From contig NZ_CADFEI010000007.1 of assembly GCF_902833225.1 (NCBI RefSeq), forward strand, positions 248,001 through 312,000: 64,000 nt of DNA. The letters are read 5' to 3'. Positions within the stretch are counted from its first letter, which is position 1, and the number at the start of each line of letters is the position of its first letter. The notes beneath the pieces are model-generated. The model searched no databases and was not told the DNA's origin. It was given only the letters and a program-made list of their open reading frames with translations. Positions 42,324 to 52,891 of this stretch are shown here, one piece after another. The position numbers and the translations under genes were made by a program. Source of the stretch: Burkholderia sp. BCC1644 (GTDB taxonomy: Bacteria; Pseudomonadota; Gammaproteobacteria; Burkholderiales; Burkholderiaceae).

Positions 42324-44246
42324 TCATGATGACTTGCGCACGCGCAGGTACCAGTCGCAAAGCAGCCTCACCTGCTTCGGCGTATAGCCCTTCGCGACCA
42401 TCCGGTTCACAAAGTCCTCATGCTTGCGCTGTTCCTCCGCCGAACCCTTTGCGTTGAACGAAATCACCGGCAACAGTTCCTCGGTATTCGAGAACATCTT
42501 CTTCTCGATCACGACGCGCAACTTCTCGTAGCTCGTCCACACGGGGTTCTTGCCGGCGTTCGCCGCCCGTGCGCGCAACACGAAGTTCACGATCTCGTTG
42601 CGGTAATCCTTCGGATTACTGATGCCTGCCGGCTTCTCGATCTTCTCCAGCTCCGCGTTCAGCGCGGCACGGTCGAAGCTCTCGCCCGTGTCGTGATCGC
42701 GGAATTCCTGGTCCTGGATCCAGAAGTCCGCATACGTGACGTAGCGGTCGAAGATGTTCTGGCCATACTCCGAATACGACTCGAGGTAGGCCGTCTGGAT
42801 CTCCTTGCCGATGAATTCCGCGTAGCGCGACGCGAGCACGTCCTTCACGAAGGACAGGTACTTCTGCTCGGTTTCCGGCGGGAACTGCTCGCGTTCGATC
42901 TGCTGTTCGAGCACGTACATCAGGTGCACGGGGTTGGCCGCGACCTCGCTCGAATCGAAGTTGAACACGCGCGACAGGATCTTGAACGCGAAGCGTGTCG
43001 ACACGCCCGTCATCCCTTCGTCCACGCCCGCGTAGTCGCGGTACTCCTGGTACGACTTCGCCTTCGGATCGGTGTCCTTGAGATTTTCGCCGTCATACAC
43101 CTGCATCTTCGAGAACAGGCTCGAATTCTCCGGCTCGTGCAGGCGCGAGAGCACCGAGAACTGCGACATCATCTTCAGCGTGCCCGGTGCGCACACGGCC
43201 TCGGCCAGCGACGAGTTGCGGATCAGCTTCTCGTAGATCTTGGTCTCTTCCGATACGCGCAGGCAGTACGGCACCTTCACGACGAAGATCCGGTCGAGCA
43301 GTGCCTCGTTGTTGCGGTTGTTGCGGAACGCCTTCCACTCCGACTCGTTCGAGTGCGCGAGGATGATCCCGTCGAACGGAATCGCGCCGAAGCCCTCGGT
43401 GCCCTTGAAGTTGCCTTCCTGCGTGGCGGTGAGCAGCGGGTGCAACACCTTGATCGGCGCCTTGAACATTTCGACGAACTCGAGCAGGCCCTGGTTCGCG
43501 AGGCACAGGCCACCCGAGTAGCTGTACGCATCGGCGTCGTCCTGCGCGTACTGTTCGAGCTTGCGGATATCGACCTTGCCGACCAGCGACGAGATGTCCT
43601 GGTTGTTCTCGTCACCCGGCTCCGTCTTCGCGATGCCGACCTGCCGCAGGATCGACGGATAGCGACGCACCACGCGGAACTGGCGGATATCGCCGTTGTA
43701 TTCGTGCAGGCGCTTGACGGCCCACGGACTCAGGATGTTCTTCAGGTAGCGGCGTGGAATGCCGTACTGTTCCTCGAGGATCGGGCCGTCTTCGTCATAG
43801 TCGAACAGCCCGAGCGGCGATTCGTTGACGGGCGAGCCCTTCAGCGAATAGAACGGCACGCGCTCCATCAGTTGCTTCAGACGCTCGGCGATCGACGACT
43901 TGCCGCCGCCCACCGGGCCCAGCAGATAGAGGATCTGCTTCTTCTCTTCGAGCCCTTGCGCAGCGTGGCGGAAGTACGCGACCACCTGCTCGATCACTTC
44001 CTCCATTCCGTAGAACTCACGGAATGCCGGATAGACCTTGATGACCTTGTTCGCAAAGATGCGCGACAGGCGCGGATCGTTGCGGGTATCGATGTGTTCA
44101 GGTTCCCCGATTGCTTCCAGCATGCGTTCACCAGCCGTCGCGTACGCGGATGGATCGTTCTTGCAGAGCGCGAGATACTCCTCCAGCGAGAGCTCTTCCT
44201 CTCGCGTTTTTTCGAAGCGGTTCGCGAAGCTGCTGTAAATATCCAT
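42324..44246 (-). CDS. prkA: PrkA family serine protein kinase (YeaG)
   Basis: A 640-residue protein matching YeaG/PrkA (E. coli 644). An AAA+ ATPase-like N-terminal half contains the P-loop GPVGGGKSS at 110-117 and VNESPLGLFDYDEDGP. The C-terminal PrkA domain follows. Members act as stress-related kinases or AAA proteases; the E. coli protein is linked to nitrogen starvation and stationary phase. The start MDIYSSFANRFEK is preceded by GGAGGTAGC, a strong ribosome-binding site, which rules out the longer frame. First gene of the three-gene operon. Confidence 0.94.
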   Translation of the reverse strand: MDIYSSFANRFEKTREEELSLEEYLALCKNDPSAYATAGERMLEAIGEPEHIDTRNDPRLSRIFANKVIKVYPAFREFYGMEEVIEQVVAYFRHAAQGLEEKKQILYLLGPVGGGKSSIAERLKQLMERVPFYSLKGSPVNESPLGLFDYDEDGPILEEQYGIPRRYLKNILSPWAVKRLHEYNGDIRQFRVVRRYPSILRQVGIAKTEPGDENNQDISSLVGKVDIRKLEQYAQDDADAYSYSGGLCLANQGLLEFVEMFKAPIKVLHPLLTATQEGNFKGTEGFGAIPFDGIILAHSNESEWKAFRNNRNNEALLDRIFVVKVPYCLRVSEETKIYEKLIRNSSLAEAVCAPGTLKMMSQFSVLSRLHEPENSSLFSKMQVYDGENLKDTDPKAKSYQEYRDYAGVDEGMTGVSTRFAFKILSRVFNFDSSEVAANPVHLMYVLEQQIEREQFPPETEQKYLSFVKDVLASRYAEFIGKEIQTAYLESYSEYGQNIFDRYVTYADFWIQDQEFRDHDTGESFDRAALNAELEKIEKPAGISNPKDYRNEIVNFVLRARAANAGKNPVWTSYEKLRVVIEKKMFSNTEELLPVISFNAKGSAEEQRKHEDFVNRMVAKGYTPKQVRLLCDWYLRVRKSS

Positions 44247-44733
44247 GCTACCTCCCTCGCCTGAGTCTGAAGACGTGCCTGCCTTCGTACGACTGCGCAG
44301 AAGCAAGCGCGTTCGAATTCATCCTAAACCCTTTCTTATTTTTTTTCACGAACTCTTCGTATGAAGTTCGTCATTCTCGACAACACCGCTTGGACAACGC
44401 ATTTCGTCGTTTTACAATTGTCGTCCCGAGCCGCAGAAACTGCATCCGTCACGTCTCGTTGAACGACGGAACGTCTTGTGCGTTGGACACATCCGACGTC
44501 GTCACTTCCTCCCTTCATCCCTATACGTTCGAGCAGCCGCGTGCGATGACACGCCGCGCGCACCGTTACAAATTTTTTCGCAGCGCCCTTACGGAGATAC
44601 CCGTACGACGGATGCGGGAACATGATTGATGCTGCACGCGTACACGTATCCATCGATGCGGGACGAGCAGCGCTCGCGACGATGCACGATCGATCATGCG
44701 CGCTGTCACATTTCGTCTGCCGCGGAAACGACA
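44247..44733. promoter_or_regulatory. upstream region of prkA
   Basis: About 490 bp without a credible gene. It includes a low-GC segment (44330-44420). The prkA promoter should lie on the minus strand here. I searched by eye for a sigma-54 motif (GGCAC-GC type) and found none convincing. Confidence 0.4.
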
Positions 44734-44754
44734 ACGCCCGCATGTCGCGGGCGT
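44734..44754 (-). terminator. terminator-like hairpin after the chemoreceptor gene
   Basis: Stem ACGCCCGC / GCGGGCGT with a five-base loop. On the minus strand it is followed by TGTCGTTTCC, a weak U tract. Confidence 0.55.
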
Positions 44755-44795
44755 CGTTCGTCACCAAATGGGGATAGATGCGCGGCACGCGCGAA

Positions 44796-46559
44796 TCAGA
44801 AGGTCTCCCAGTCGTCACCGCCGGCGGTAGCAGCAGAGGCAGCCGGTGCCGGTACGGCTACGGCGGGCTTGCGTGCCGGCATCGTCGCGGCCGTGCGCTT
44901 CGGCGGTGCATCGCGATCGTCGCGCGCAGCGACCTGCACGGGCGCGGCAACCGCGGCGGAAGGCGCACGCGATACGTGACGCGCCGCAACCGGCGCGACA
45001 GCGCGTGCCGCTTCATCATCGAGCTGGAATACGGCTGCCGTCTCACGCAAGCGCCCGGCCTGCTCGTCGAGCGACTGCGCGGCGGCCGCGGCTTCCTCGA
45101 CGAGCGCCGCGTTCTGCTGCGTGACTTCGTCCATCTGCGCGACGGCACGCGCGACCTGGTCGATCCCGCCGCTCTGCTCCTCCGACGCCGCCGCGATCTC
45201 ACCCATGATGTCGGTCACGCGCTGCACCGCGCCGATCACGTCGCTCATCGTGCGCCCTGCTTCATCGACCAGCGTCGAACCCGTCCGGATACGCTCCACC
45301 GACGCGTCGATCAGCGCCTTGATTTCCTTCGCCGCGCTCGACGAACGCTGCGCGAGGCTGCGCACCTCGCCCGCGACGACCGCGAAGCCGCGGCCCTCCT
45401 CGCCCGCACGTGCGGCTTCGACGGCCGCATTCAGCGCAAGAATGTTGGTCTGGAACGCGATTCCCTCGATGATCGCAATGATGTCCGCGATCTTCGCCGA
45501 GCTGTCGTTGATCTCGCCCATCGTGCCGACCACCTGGCCGACCACCGTATTGCCCTTGTTTGCAATCTCCGACGCATTCGCGGCCAGCGAACTGGCCTGG
45601 CGCGCATTGTCCGCGTTCTGTTTCACGGTGCCGGTCAGCTGTTCCATGCTCGACGCAGTTTCCTGCAGCGCGGCGGCCTGCTCCTCGGTGCGCGACGACA
45701 GATCGATGTTGCCGGCCGCGATCTGGCGCGCCGCGGTCGCGATCGACTCGCTGCCGCCGCGCACGGTGCGCACCGTGTCGACGAGTCCGCGCTGCATCTT
45801 CGCGAGCCCTTCGAGCAACTGGCCCATCTCGTCGCGCCGGTCCACGACGATCGGACGGCGCAGGTCGCCGGCGGCGATTGCGTCGAAATGCGACAGCGCG
45901 TCGGCGATCGGGCGGCCGATCGCGCGGCTCAGCGTCAGCCACGACAGCAGCGCGGCGCCGATGCCGGCCAGCAGCGCGACGATCGACAGCACGCGCAGTG
46001 TGTCGAACACGGATTCCGCCTGGTTGAAGCTCGCCTGCGCATCGGTGAACTGGAAATTGCGCAACGCTTCGCTGGACACCGCGAGGTCGTTGTAGAGCGC
46101 CTGGAGCTGCTTGGCGCCGTCGCCGATGCGATCGCGCTGGTCGGCCCCGAGGAGGCTCGCGAACGCGTCACAGGCGCGCTGCAGCGCCTGCCGCTTCGCG
46201 GCGACGTCCTGCGCGAGCCGATCCTCTTCCGGCCCGCGCGGCAGCGCGAGGTACTTCTGCCACCATGCGTCGGACTGCGTGCGCATCCCGTGGCTGCGCT
46301 CGACGGCCGCCGCCGAGTCGGGCGTGCCGGCCAGCAGCGCCGCGCGGTCGAGCGCGAGGCGTTCGCGCGCAGCGAACATTTCCGCGACGGCCACGTCGAC
46401 CGCGCTCGGCATCTGGTTCGTGAAAATTTCGCGCGTCGAGTCGTTCGAACGCGTCATCCCGTACAGCCCGAGCACGCCTGTTACGCCCAGCAGCACCGCC
46501 AGAAACGCCATCGTCAAACCGATGCGCGCACGAATCGTCAGGTTCCTGAACACCATCAT
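44796..46559 (-). CDS. methyl-accepting chemotaxis protein
   Basis: A 587-residue chemoreceptor. TM1 is at about residues 12-34 and TM2 near [20 protein letters not shown] (189-208). A periplasmic four-helix-bundle-like domain of about 150 residues lies between them, followed by a HAMP domain. The signalling domain has the conserved hairpin [20 protein letters not shown] and [20 protein letters not shown]. The C-terminus DDWETF resembles the NWETF tail that tethers CheR/CheB. The ligand is not predictable. It is a single-gene unit, and an ATG one codon later is an alternative start. Confidence 0.92.
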   Translation of the reverse strand: MMVFRNLTIRARIGLTMAFLAVLLGVTGVLGLYGMTRSNDSTREIFTNQMPSAVDVAVAEMFAARERLALDRAALLAGTPDSAAAVERSHGMRTQSDAWWQKYLALPRGPEEDRLAQDVAAKRQALQRACDAFASLLGADQRDRIGDGAKQLQALYNDLAVSSEALRNFQFTDAQASFNQAESVFDTLRVLSIVALLAGIGAALLSWLTLSRAIGRPIADALSHFDAIAAGDLRRPIVVDRRDEMGQLLEGLAKMQRGLVDTVRTVRGGSESIATAARQIAAGNIDLSSRTEEQAAALQETASSMEQLTGTVKQNADNARQASSLAANASEIANKGNTVVGQVVGTMGEINDSSAKIADIIAIIEGIAFQTNILALNAAVEAARAGEEGRGFAVVAGEVRSLAQRSSSAAKEIKALIDASVERIRTGSTLVDEAGRTMSDVIGAVQRVTDIMGEIAAASEEQSGGIDQVARAVAQMDEVTQQNAALVEEAAAAAQSLDEQAGRLRETAAVFQLDDEAARAVAPVAARHVSRAPSAAVAAPVQVAARDDRDAPPKRTAATMPARKPAVAVPAPAASAATAGGDDWETF

Positions 46560-46851
46560 CCATCCTGTGTTGCGTCGTCATGAACGGGCCCGGCCCGTTG
46601 CGTGGAAGCATTGCTTCACTCGGTGCATTTACGACCGTGCAGCGCACAACTTGATGGTTTTCTGCGGTTTTTTTCGAATTATTCGTCTGCTTATTACAAA
46701 CAGCTGAACAATTATTTCAGCACCCGACGGACGCGAAAAACATGACGGAACCGCGACGCGCCGCGGTTTGAGCGCGCTGCAGTCGGCGCGACCGGCCGTC
46801 CCGGGAGACTGGCCGGTCGCGATACGGGATCGTGAGCAGGAGGATCCGGCC

Positions 46852-47781
46852 CTAATCGGCCAGTTCGGCGCGGGTCGGAATCGACGGTTGTGCGCCCGCG
46901 CGCGTGACCGACAGCGCCGCCGCGCGTTGCGCGAAGCGGATGGCCGTGTCGACGTCGGCGCCGGCCGCCAGACGGGCGGAAAAACCGCCGATGAAGGTGT
47001 CGCCTGCGGCCGTCGTGTCGACGGCCTGCACGACCGGTGCCGGATAGTGCCGCGCGGTGCCGTCGGCCGTCAGCGCGAGCACGCCGCGCGCGCCGAGCGT
47101 GACCAGCACGTTGCGCGCGCCGCCGGCCTGCAGCGCCCGTGCGGCAATTTCCGCCTCCGCCGGGTCGCGCACGGGCAGCGCGGTCAACGCGGCCGCCTCG
47201 ACCTCGTTCGGGATCAGGTAATCGACGAGCGGCAGCCAGCCGTCCGGCAGCGGCGCGACGGCCGGCGCCGGATTGAGCACCACCGTGCGGCCGAGCCGAC
47301 GCCCGGCCGACAGCGCCGCGAACACGGCGTCCGGCGGCGTCTCGAGCTGGCAGATCAGCACGTCGGCCGCCGCCAGTGCGGCCTCGTGCCGCGCAACCGT
47401 CCCGGTCGTGACCTCGCCGTTGCCCCCCGCGACGATCACGATCGCATTCTGGCTCGCATCGTCGACGACGATCAGCGCGACGCCGGTCGACGCCGACGCG
47501 CTCGTCGCGAGCCCCGCGCAGTCGATTCCCTCGGCTTCCAGGCCCGCGCGCAGTGCCGCGCCGTGCGCATCCGCGCCGACGCAGCCGATCATCGCGACTT
47601 GCGCACCGAGCCGTGCGGCGGCCACGGCCTGGTTGCCGCCCTTGCCGCCCGCCGCCTGTGCAAACGCATGCCCGGCGAGCGTTTCGCCGGGCAGCGGCAG
47701 CCGGGGCGCACGCACGACGAGATCCATGTTGAGGCTGCCGACCACCGTCACGCGGCCGGTGTTCGTTGCGGGCGCCGTCAT
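46852..47781 (-). CDS. rbsK: ribokinase
   Basis: A 309-residue PfkB-family kinase. The two family signatures are GGKGGNQAVAAARLG near the N-terminus and DTTAAGDTFIGGF near the C-terminus, the latter with the catalytic aspartate. GSLNMDLVV is the typical ribokinase start. It phosphorylates ribose to ribose-5-phosphate. Its ATG overlaps the rbsR stop by ATGA. It is the last gene of the ribose operon rbsBACRK. Confidence 0.95.
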   Translation of the reverse strand: MTAPATNTGRVTVVGSLNMDLVVRAPRLPLPGETLAGHAFAQAAGGKGGNQAVAAARLGAQVAMIGCVGADAHGAALRAGLEAEGIDCAGLATSASASTGVALIVVDDASQNAIVIVAGGNGEVTTGTVARHEAALAAADVLICQLETPPDAVFAALSAGRRLGRTVVLNPAPAVAPLPDGWLPLVDYLIPNEVEAAALTALPVRDPAEAEIAARALQAGGARNVLVTLGARGVLALTADGTARHYPAPVVQAVDTTAAGDTFIGGFSARLAAGADVDTAIRFAQRAAALSVTRAGAQPSIPTRAELAD

Positions 47782-48809
47782 GCGCGACCGCCCGACACGG
47801 GCGGCTCGCGGTAGACGGCCGTCGATTCGCGCAGCACGAGGCGCGGCGACACCACGCGGCGACGGCTCGGCACGGCCGTCGAGCCGCCGCCGATCCGCTC
47901 GATCAGCGTCTGCGCGGCCATTTCGCCGAGCGCGCGCACCGACTGGCCGACCGTCGACAGCGCCGGATACGTGTAGCGGGAAAATTCGATGTCGTCGAAA
48001 CCGATGATCGAGCAGTCGTCCGGCACGCGCAGCCCGCGCTCGGCCGCCGCGCGCAGCGCGCCGACGCCCATCAGGTCGTTGCCCGCGAAGATCGCGCTCG
48101 GCCGCACCGATTCGAACAGCCGCGACGCCGCGTGATAGCCGCCAAGGCACGAGAAATCGCTTTCCGCGATCGCGCCCGGCACGATATCGACGCCGCGCTC
48201 GGCCATCGCGCGGATGAAGCCGTGCACGCGCATCGCGCTGACGGCCGTGTCGGTCGGCCCCGTGATGCAGCCGATCTTCGCGTGTCCGAGTTCGAGCAGG
48301 TGGCGCGTCGCCAGATACGCGCCGCGCTCGTGGTCGATCTGCACGAGATCGGCCGCGAGCCCTTCGATGTTGCGGTCGACCACGACGAGCGGCGCATGGA
48401 TATCCGCGAGCGTCTGTGCGAGCACCGCGTCCTCGCCGGCCGATGCGACGATCAGCCCGTCGATGCGCTTTTCCTGCAGCACGCGCAGATAGTTGCGCTG
48501 CTTCACGGGATCGTCGTCCGAGTTGCAGAAGAACACGCAATAGCCGTTGGCCGCGCACTGATCCTCGATGCCGCGCGCGAGCTCGGCAAAATACGGATTC
48601 GTGCTGTTCGGCACGACGAGGCCGATGGTCGCCGTCGCACGCGCCTTCAGCGAGCGCGCCACGGCCGACGGCACGTAATTCAGCTCGCGGATCGCACCCT
48701 CGACCTTCGCACGCACGTCCGCGGACACCGGCCGCGAATTGTTCACCACGTGCGAGACGGTCGTAAACGACACGCCCGCCATGGCTGCCACATCCTTGAT
48801 CGTCGCCAT
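47778..48809 (-). CDS. rbsR: LacI-family ribose operon repressor
   Basis: A 343-residue LacI-family regulator. The helix-turn-helix begins [26 protein letters not shown], and a periplasmic-binding-protein-like effector domain follows. Similarity to the RbsR/PurR group and its place inside the ribose operon make ribose the expected inducer. The perfect 12-bp palindrome upstream of rbsB is the likely target. It lies 35 bp after rbsC and overlaps rbsK. Confidence 0.92.
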   Translation of the reverse strand: MATIKDVAAMAGVSFTTVSHVVNNSRPVSADVRAKVEGAIRELNYVPSAVARSLKARATATIGLVVPNSTNPYFAELARGIEDQCAANGYCVFFCNSDDDPVKQRNYLRVLQEKRIDGLIVASAGEDAVLAQTLADIHAPLVVVDRNIEGLAADLVQIDHERGAYLATRHLLELGHAKIGCITGPTDTAVSAMRVHGFIRAMAERGVDIVPGAIAESDFSCLGGYHAASRLFESVRPSAIFAGNDLMGVGALRAAAERGLRVPDDCSIIGFDDIEFSRYTYPALSTVGQSVRALGEMAAQTLIERIGGGSTAVPSRRRVVSPRLVLRESTAVYREPPVSGGRA

Positions 48810-48844
48810 TTCCCGTTTCTCTCTGGTCTGTTCTGTCTGTCTTT

Positions 48845-49864
48845 CTACCGCACGCGCGAGCGCCGGCTGCGATACGTATCGAGCACGACGGCCACCACGA
48901 TCACCGCGCCGGTGATGATCCGTTTCGTCGGCTCGTTCGCGCCGATCTGCGCCAGCCCCGCGGCCAGCACGGAGATGATCAACACGCCGAAAAACGTGCT
49001 GATCACCGAGCCGCGCCCGCCCATCAGGCTCGTGCCGCCGATCACGACGGCCGCGATGACCTGCAGTTCGAGGCCCACGCCCGCATTCGGGTCGGCCGCC
49101 TCGAGCCGCGAAATCTGGAACAGCGACGCAAGCCCCGCGAGCGCGCCCATCAACGCGAATACGAGAATTTTATACGGACGCGGGTTAACCCCCGCAAGTC
49201 TGACTGCTTCTTCGTTCGTGCCGATCCCGACGAGATAGCGTCCGAACACCGTACGCGAGAGCACGAACTGGGCCGCGATCATCACCGCGACCGCAATCAG
49301 GAACGCGGGCGAGATGCCGAGCGCGATCGGGTTCGACAGGAAATCGAACGCGTCGCCGATATACGCCGTACGCGAATTCGTCAGCTGGTACGCGAGGCCG
49401 CGCGCGGCCTCCAGCACGCCGAGCGACACGATGAACGACGGGATCCGCCAGCCGACCGTCACCGCGCCGGTCAGCGCACCCGTGACGGTCGCGACCGCGA
49501 TCCCGATCAGCGCGGCCGGCAGCGGCCCCCACTGCCATTTCAGCGCGGCGACGCTGACCATCGACGCGGCGAGCGCGAGCACCGAGCCGACCGACAGGTC
49601 GATCCCGGCGATGATCAGCACGAAAGTCATCCCGACCGACATCACGACGAGATCGGGAATCTGGTTCGCGATCGTGCTGAACGTGTCGTAGGTCAGGAAA
49701 TGCGAGCTCAGCACCGAAAACAGCGCGATCATCGCGGCGAGCGCACCGGCGAGCCCGAGATAGTTCGACAGGCCGAGGCGCGTGCCGGACAGCATGCGCG
49801 CGCGGCGCCCCGTCACGTCCTGCTGGGCGCCTGCGTCGGTCGGGGAAACGGGAGGCTGGGTCAT
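48845..49864 (-). CDS. rbsC: ribose ABC transporter permease
   Basis: A 339-residue sugar permease of the RbsC/BPD-2 family with about eight to ten membrane segments. It has AGIDLSVGSVLALAASMVS and the conserved loop AVRLAGVNPRPYKILVFALMG. The N-terminus is a longer polar tail than in E. coli RbsC. It overlaps rbsA by ATGA. It forms the ribose channel with the RbsA ATPase. Confidence 0.94.
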   Translation of the reverse strand: MTQPPVSPTDAGAQQDVTGRRARMLSGTRLGLSNYLGLAGALAAMIALFSVLSSHFLTYDTFSTIANQIPDLVVMSVGMTFVLIIAGIDLSVGSVLALAASMVSVAALKWQWGPLPAALIGIAVATVTGALTGAVTVGWRIPSFIVSLGVLEAARGLAYQLTNSRTAYIGDAFDFLSNPIALGISPAFLIAVAVMIAAQFVLSRTVFGRYLVGIGTNEEAVRLAGVNPRPYKILVFALMGALAGLASLFQISRLEAADPNAGVGLELQVIAAVVIGGTSLMGGRGSVISTFFGVLIISVLAAGLAQIGANEPTKRIITGAVIVVAVVLDTYRSRRSRVR

Positions 49865-51471
49865 TGCTGTCGTCCTGTCGTCGAATTGCCCGGAGCGGCG
49901 CCTGGCGCCTGCCCCGCGTCCGGATGCTGCGCGCCCTGCGGCGTCTCGCGGCCGAAGCCGGCGAACGCCGCGGCCAGCAGCCCATCCTGGGTCCAGTTGC
50001 CGCGCTCGAACACGGCGGTCATGCGGCCGGCCGACATCACGCCGATCCGGTCGCAGATCAGCATCAGCTCGCGCAGGTCGCTCGACACGACGACGAGCGC
50101 GCGGCCTTCACGCGCGAGCGCGCCCATCAAAGTGTAGATCTCGAACTTCGCGCCGACATCGATCCCGCGCGTCGGCTCGTCGAACAGCAGCACGCCCATG
50201 TCGCGCGCGAGCCAGCGGCCGATCACGACCTTCTGCTGATTGCCGCCCGACAGCTCGCCGACCGCCTGCGCCGCACCGTGCGTGCGGATCCGCAGCGCAT
50301 CGATCTGCTGCTCGGCGAGTGCCGTTTCACGCGCGGAGTCGACGATGCCGCCGCGCGCGAGCCGGTCGAGCTGGCCGAGCGACACGTTCGCGGTGATCGA
50401 CTGCGACAGCAGCAACCCCTCGCCCTTGCGATCCTCGGTAATCAGCGCGATGCCCAGCTTCACCGCATCGACGGGGGAATCGATCTTCGCCGGCTTCAGC
50501 GGCTGGCCGACCGCGATCATCCCCGCATCCGGCGTATCGGCGCCGTAAATCAGCCGCAGCAGCTCGGTGCGCCCCGCGCCGATCAGCCCCGAGATGCCGA
50601 AGATCTCGCCCGCGCGCACCTCGAGCGACACGTCGCGCACGGCCGTCCCGCGCGTAAGCCCCGACACGACGAGCCGCGGCGAGCCGATATGGCGCTCGCC
50701 GAGATCGATCTGCTCGCCGATCTCGCGTCCGACCATCAGCGTGACGAGCCCGTCGGACGTCGTCGCGGCCATGTCTCCCGCATGCACGAGCCGGCCGTCG
50801 CGCAACACCGCGACGCGCTCGGCAACACGCGCGAGTTCCTCGAGCCGGTGCGAGATGTAGACGATCGCGACGCCGCGCGCCTTCAGCCGGTCGATCTGCT
50901 CGAACAGCAGCTCGACTTCGCGCGCGGTCAGCATCGCGGTCGGCTCGTCGAGAATCAGCACGCGGCAGTCGCCGATCAGGTTGCGCGCGATCTCGACCAT
51001 CTGCTGATGGCCGATGCCGAGTGCGCCGACCGGCGTATCGGGATCGACCGCGTCGAGCCCGACCTGCGCCATCGCGGCACGCGCGTCCTCGCGCAGCCGC
51101 GCACGATCGATGATCCCGAAGCGGCGCGGCAGGCGGTTCAGGAACAGGTTTTCGGCGATCGTCAGCGTCGGCAGCAGGTTCAGCTCCTGCATCACCATGC
51201 GCACGCCGAGCGCCTCGGCCTGCGTACGGCTGGCCGGCGCATACGCGTGGCCGCCGAGCTGCATCGTGCCGGTGGTCGGGTCGACGAGCCCGCCGATGAT
51301 CTTCGACAGCGTGCTCTTGCCGGCGCCGTTCTCGCCCGTCAGCGCGAGCGCATGGCCCGCCTCGAGCGTCAGCGTGACGTCGGCGAGCACGGGTTCGGCA
51401 TAGGTCTTGCCGATGCCGGATACGGACAGCACGGGAGGGGCTGAACGGGAGGGTTGGAAGGTCGGTTCCAT
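49861..51471 (-). CDS. rbsA: ribose ABC transporter ATP-binding protein (two domains)
   Basis: A 536-residue protein with two ABC domains. The first has the P-loop TGENGAGKST (about 45-54) and DEPTAMLT. The second domain is degenerate at the P-loop (SGLIGAGRTELLRLIYG) but keeps ELSGGNQQKVVIGRWLA and FDEPTRGIDVGAKFEIY. It powers ribose import. The start MEPTFQP was preferred to a start 51 bp upstream because AGGATCGCG directly precedes it. A stem-loop lies between rbsB and this gene. Confidence 0.93.
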   Translation of the reverse strand: MEPTFQPSRSAPPVLSVSGIGKTYAEPVLADVTLTLEAGHALALTGENGAGKSTLSKIIGGLVDPTTGTMQLGGHAYAPASRTQAEALGVRMVMQELNLLPTLTIAENLFLNRLPRRFGIIDRARLREDARAAMAQVGLDAVDPDTPVGALGIGHQQMVEIARNLIGDCRVLILDEPTAMLTAREVELLFEQIDRLKARGVAIVYISHRLEELARVAERVAVLRDGRLVHAGDMAATTSDGLVTLMVGREIGEQIDLGERHIGSPRLVVSGLTRGTAVRDVSLEVRAGEIFGISGLIGAGRTELLRLIYGADTPDAGMIAVGQPLKPAKIDSPVDAVKLGIALITEDRKGEGLLLSQSITANVSLGQLDRLARGGIVDSARETALAEQQIDALRIRTHGAAQAVGELSGGNQQKVVIGRWLARDMGVLLFDEPTRGIDVGAKFEIYTLMGALAREGRALVVVSSDLRELMLICDRIGVMSAGRMTAVFERGNWTQDGLLAAAFAGFGRETPQGAQHPDAGQAPGAAPGNSTTGRQQ

Positions 51472-51568
51472 CGCGATCCTGGTTGCGGCCGCGCGCACGC
51501 GGCGCGCGGGTGTGACGCTCACAAGTGCATGTGCATGCAGTGGCCGTGATCGCGCTCACTCCGGATAA

Positions 51569-51603
51569 CGGCCGCCACGCCGGATTCTTGAGGGCGGCGG
51601 CCG
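51569..51603 (-). other. stem-loop between rbsB and rbsA
   Basis: Eight-base-pair inverted repeat CGGCCGCC / GGCGGCCG with a 19-base loop, in the 145-bp gap between rbsB and rbsA. There is no U tract. It probably protects the 3' end of the rbsB message or reduces read-through into rbsA. Confidence 0.5.
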
Positions 51604-51616
51604 GCCCGGAGCCGCG

Positions 51617-52567
51617 TCACTTCGTCACGAGATCCACCGGCGTCTCGACCACGCCGGACATGTCGGCCTGCTTGCGATGCTCAGAGATCGCCTTGAGCGC
51701 GGTGTCGATGCCGAATACGGCCTGCTTCGCCGCGTACTGGTCGGCAGTCGCGAGCACACGGCCGTCCTTCAGCATCGGCTTGATCGCGTTGATGTTGTCG
51801 TAACCGACCACGAGCACCTTGCCCTGCTTGCCGGCCGCGCGCACGGCCGACACGGCGCCGATCGCCATGTTGTCGTTGCCGCACAGCAGCGCCTTCAGGT
51901 TCGGGTATTCGTTGAGCATCGCGGCAGCCACCGCATTGCCCTTGTCGATTTCCCATTCGCCCGACTGCACCGACACGACCTTCATCCCGCCCGCCTTCAT
52001 CGCGTCCTGGAAACCGGCCGTGCGCTGTTGCGCATTGGTCGTCGTCGACACGCCTTCGACGATGCCGACCTGGTCGCCCGCCTTCAACCGCTTCGCGAGG
52101 TAATCGCCGATCTTGCGCGCCCCCTTGCGGTTGTCCGGGCCGACGAACGGCACGTTCAGGTTCTTCGACTTCAGGACGTCGGGATCGAGCCGGTTGTCGA
52201 TGTTCACGACGATGATGCCCGCGTCGACGGCCTTCTTCACGACCGGCACGAGCGCCTTCGAATCGGCCGGCGCGAGCACGATCGCATCGACCTTCGACAC
52301 GATCATCTGCTCGACGATGCGGATCTGGTTCGCGGTGTCGGTCTCGTCCTTGATGCCGTTGGTGATCAGGTCGAACTGATTCGCGTTGTGCTTCTGGTAT
52401 TCCTTCGCGCCGGTTTCCATGGTCAGGAAGAACTCGTTGGCGAGCGACTTCATCACGAGCGCGACCTTCGGCTTGGCCGCAGATTGCGCGTGGACGGCCG
52501 GGGCGGCAGCAACCGCGACGGCGGCGAGCGCGGCGGTCAGGAAGCGACGGCGAAAGCGGACATTCAT
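51617..52567 (-). CDS. rbsB: ribose-binding periplasmic protein
   Basis: A 316-residue sugar-binding protein of the RbsB type. Signal peptide ends near AAPAVHA-QSA. The mature part begins KPKVALVMKSLANEFFLTMETGAKEYQKHN and includes IVLAPADSKALVPVVKKAVDAGI and NDNMAIGAVSAVRAAG. The start MNVRFRRRF follows AGGAGATGTGT; an ATG two codons earlier (MCMNV) is possible. It heads the operon, behind a LacI-type operator. Confidence 0.95.
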   Translation of the reverse strand: MNVRFRRRFLTAALAAVAVAAAPAVHAQSAAKPKVALVMKSLANEFFLTMETGAKEYQKHNANQFDLITNGIKDETDTANQIRIVEQMIVSKVDAIVLAPADSKALVPVVKKAVDAGIIVVNIDNRLDPDVLKSKNLNVPFVGPDNRKGARKIGDYLAKRLKAGDQVGIVEGVSTTTNAQQRTAGFQDAMKAGGMKVVSVQSGEWEIDKGNAVAAAMLNEYPNLKALLCGNDNMAIGAVSAVRAAGKQGKVLVVGYDNINAIKPMLKDGRVLATADQYAAKQAVFGIDTALKAISEHRKQADMSGVVETPVDLVTK

Positions 52568-52627
52568 ACACATCTCCTGGCGACTGGCCCGTAGGGCCGG
52601 ACTGTTGTTTGACTGTTGTTTTAATGT

Positions 52628-52643
52628 GAGCAAACGTTTGCGC
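52628..52643. promoter_or_regulatory. RbsR-type operator upstream of rbsB
   Basis: The palindrome GCAAACGTTTGC (52630-52641), with a near-symmetric flank, is of LacI-family type (consensus core AAACGTTT). It lies about 65 bp upstream of the rbsB start. Confidence 0.72.
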
Positions 52644-52891
52644 CACACTACCCGGGCAATGGCCATCGATGCTGCTGTCGGTACCACGGAATGGAAGCGA
52701 GGCAGACGGCCGACTGCCTGGCGCGTGCTGTCGTTGACGCGCCGCCGCCGGCGGGACGCCGGCGGAGTGGAAGCTATGCTGTACCGATTCGCTTCGACGC
52801 GCAACCTGTCTGATCAATATTTAAGGGTTTATTCGGAGTGCCAGATCGTGCCGCGCGACGCGCAAATGCGACAGTCGCAACGCCGCACGCA

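Noticed and set aside
44247-44733. A sigma-54 promoter upstream of prkA
   Set aside because: I expected one from the stress and nitrogen links of the family but found no GG/GC pair at the right spacing by eye.
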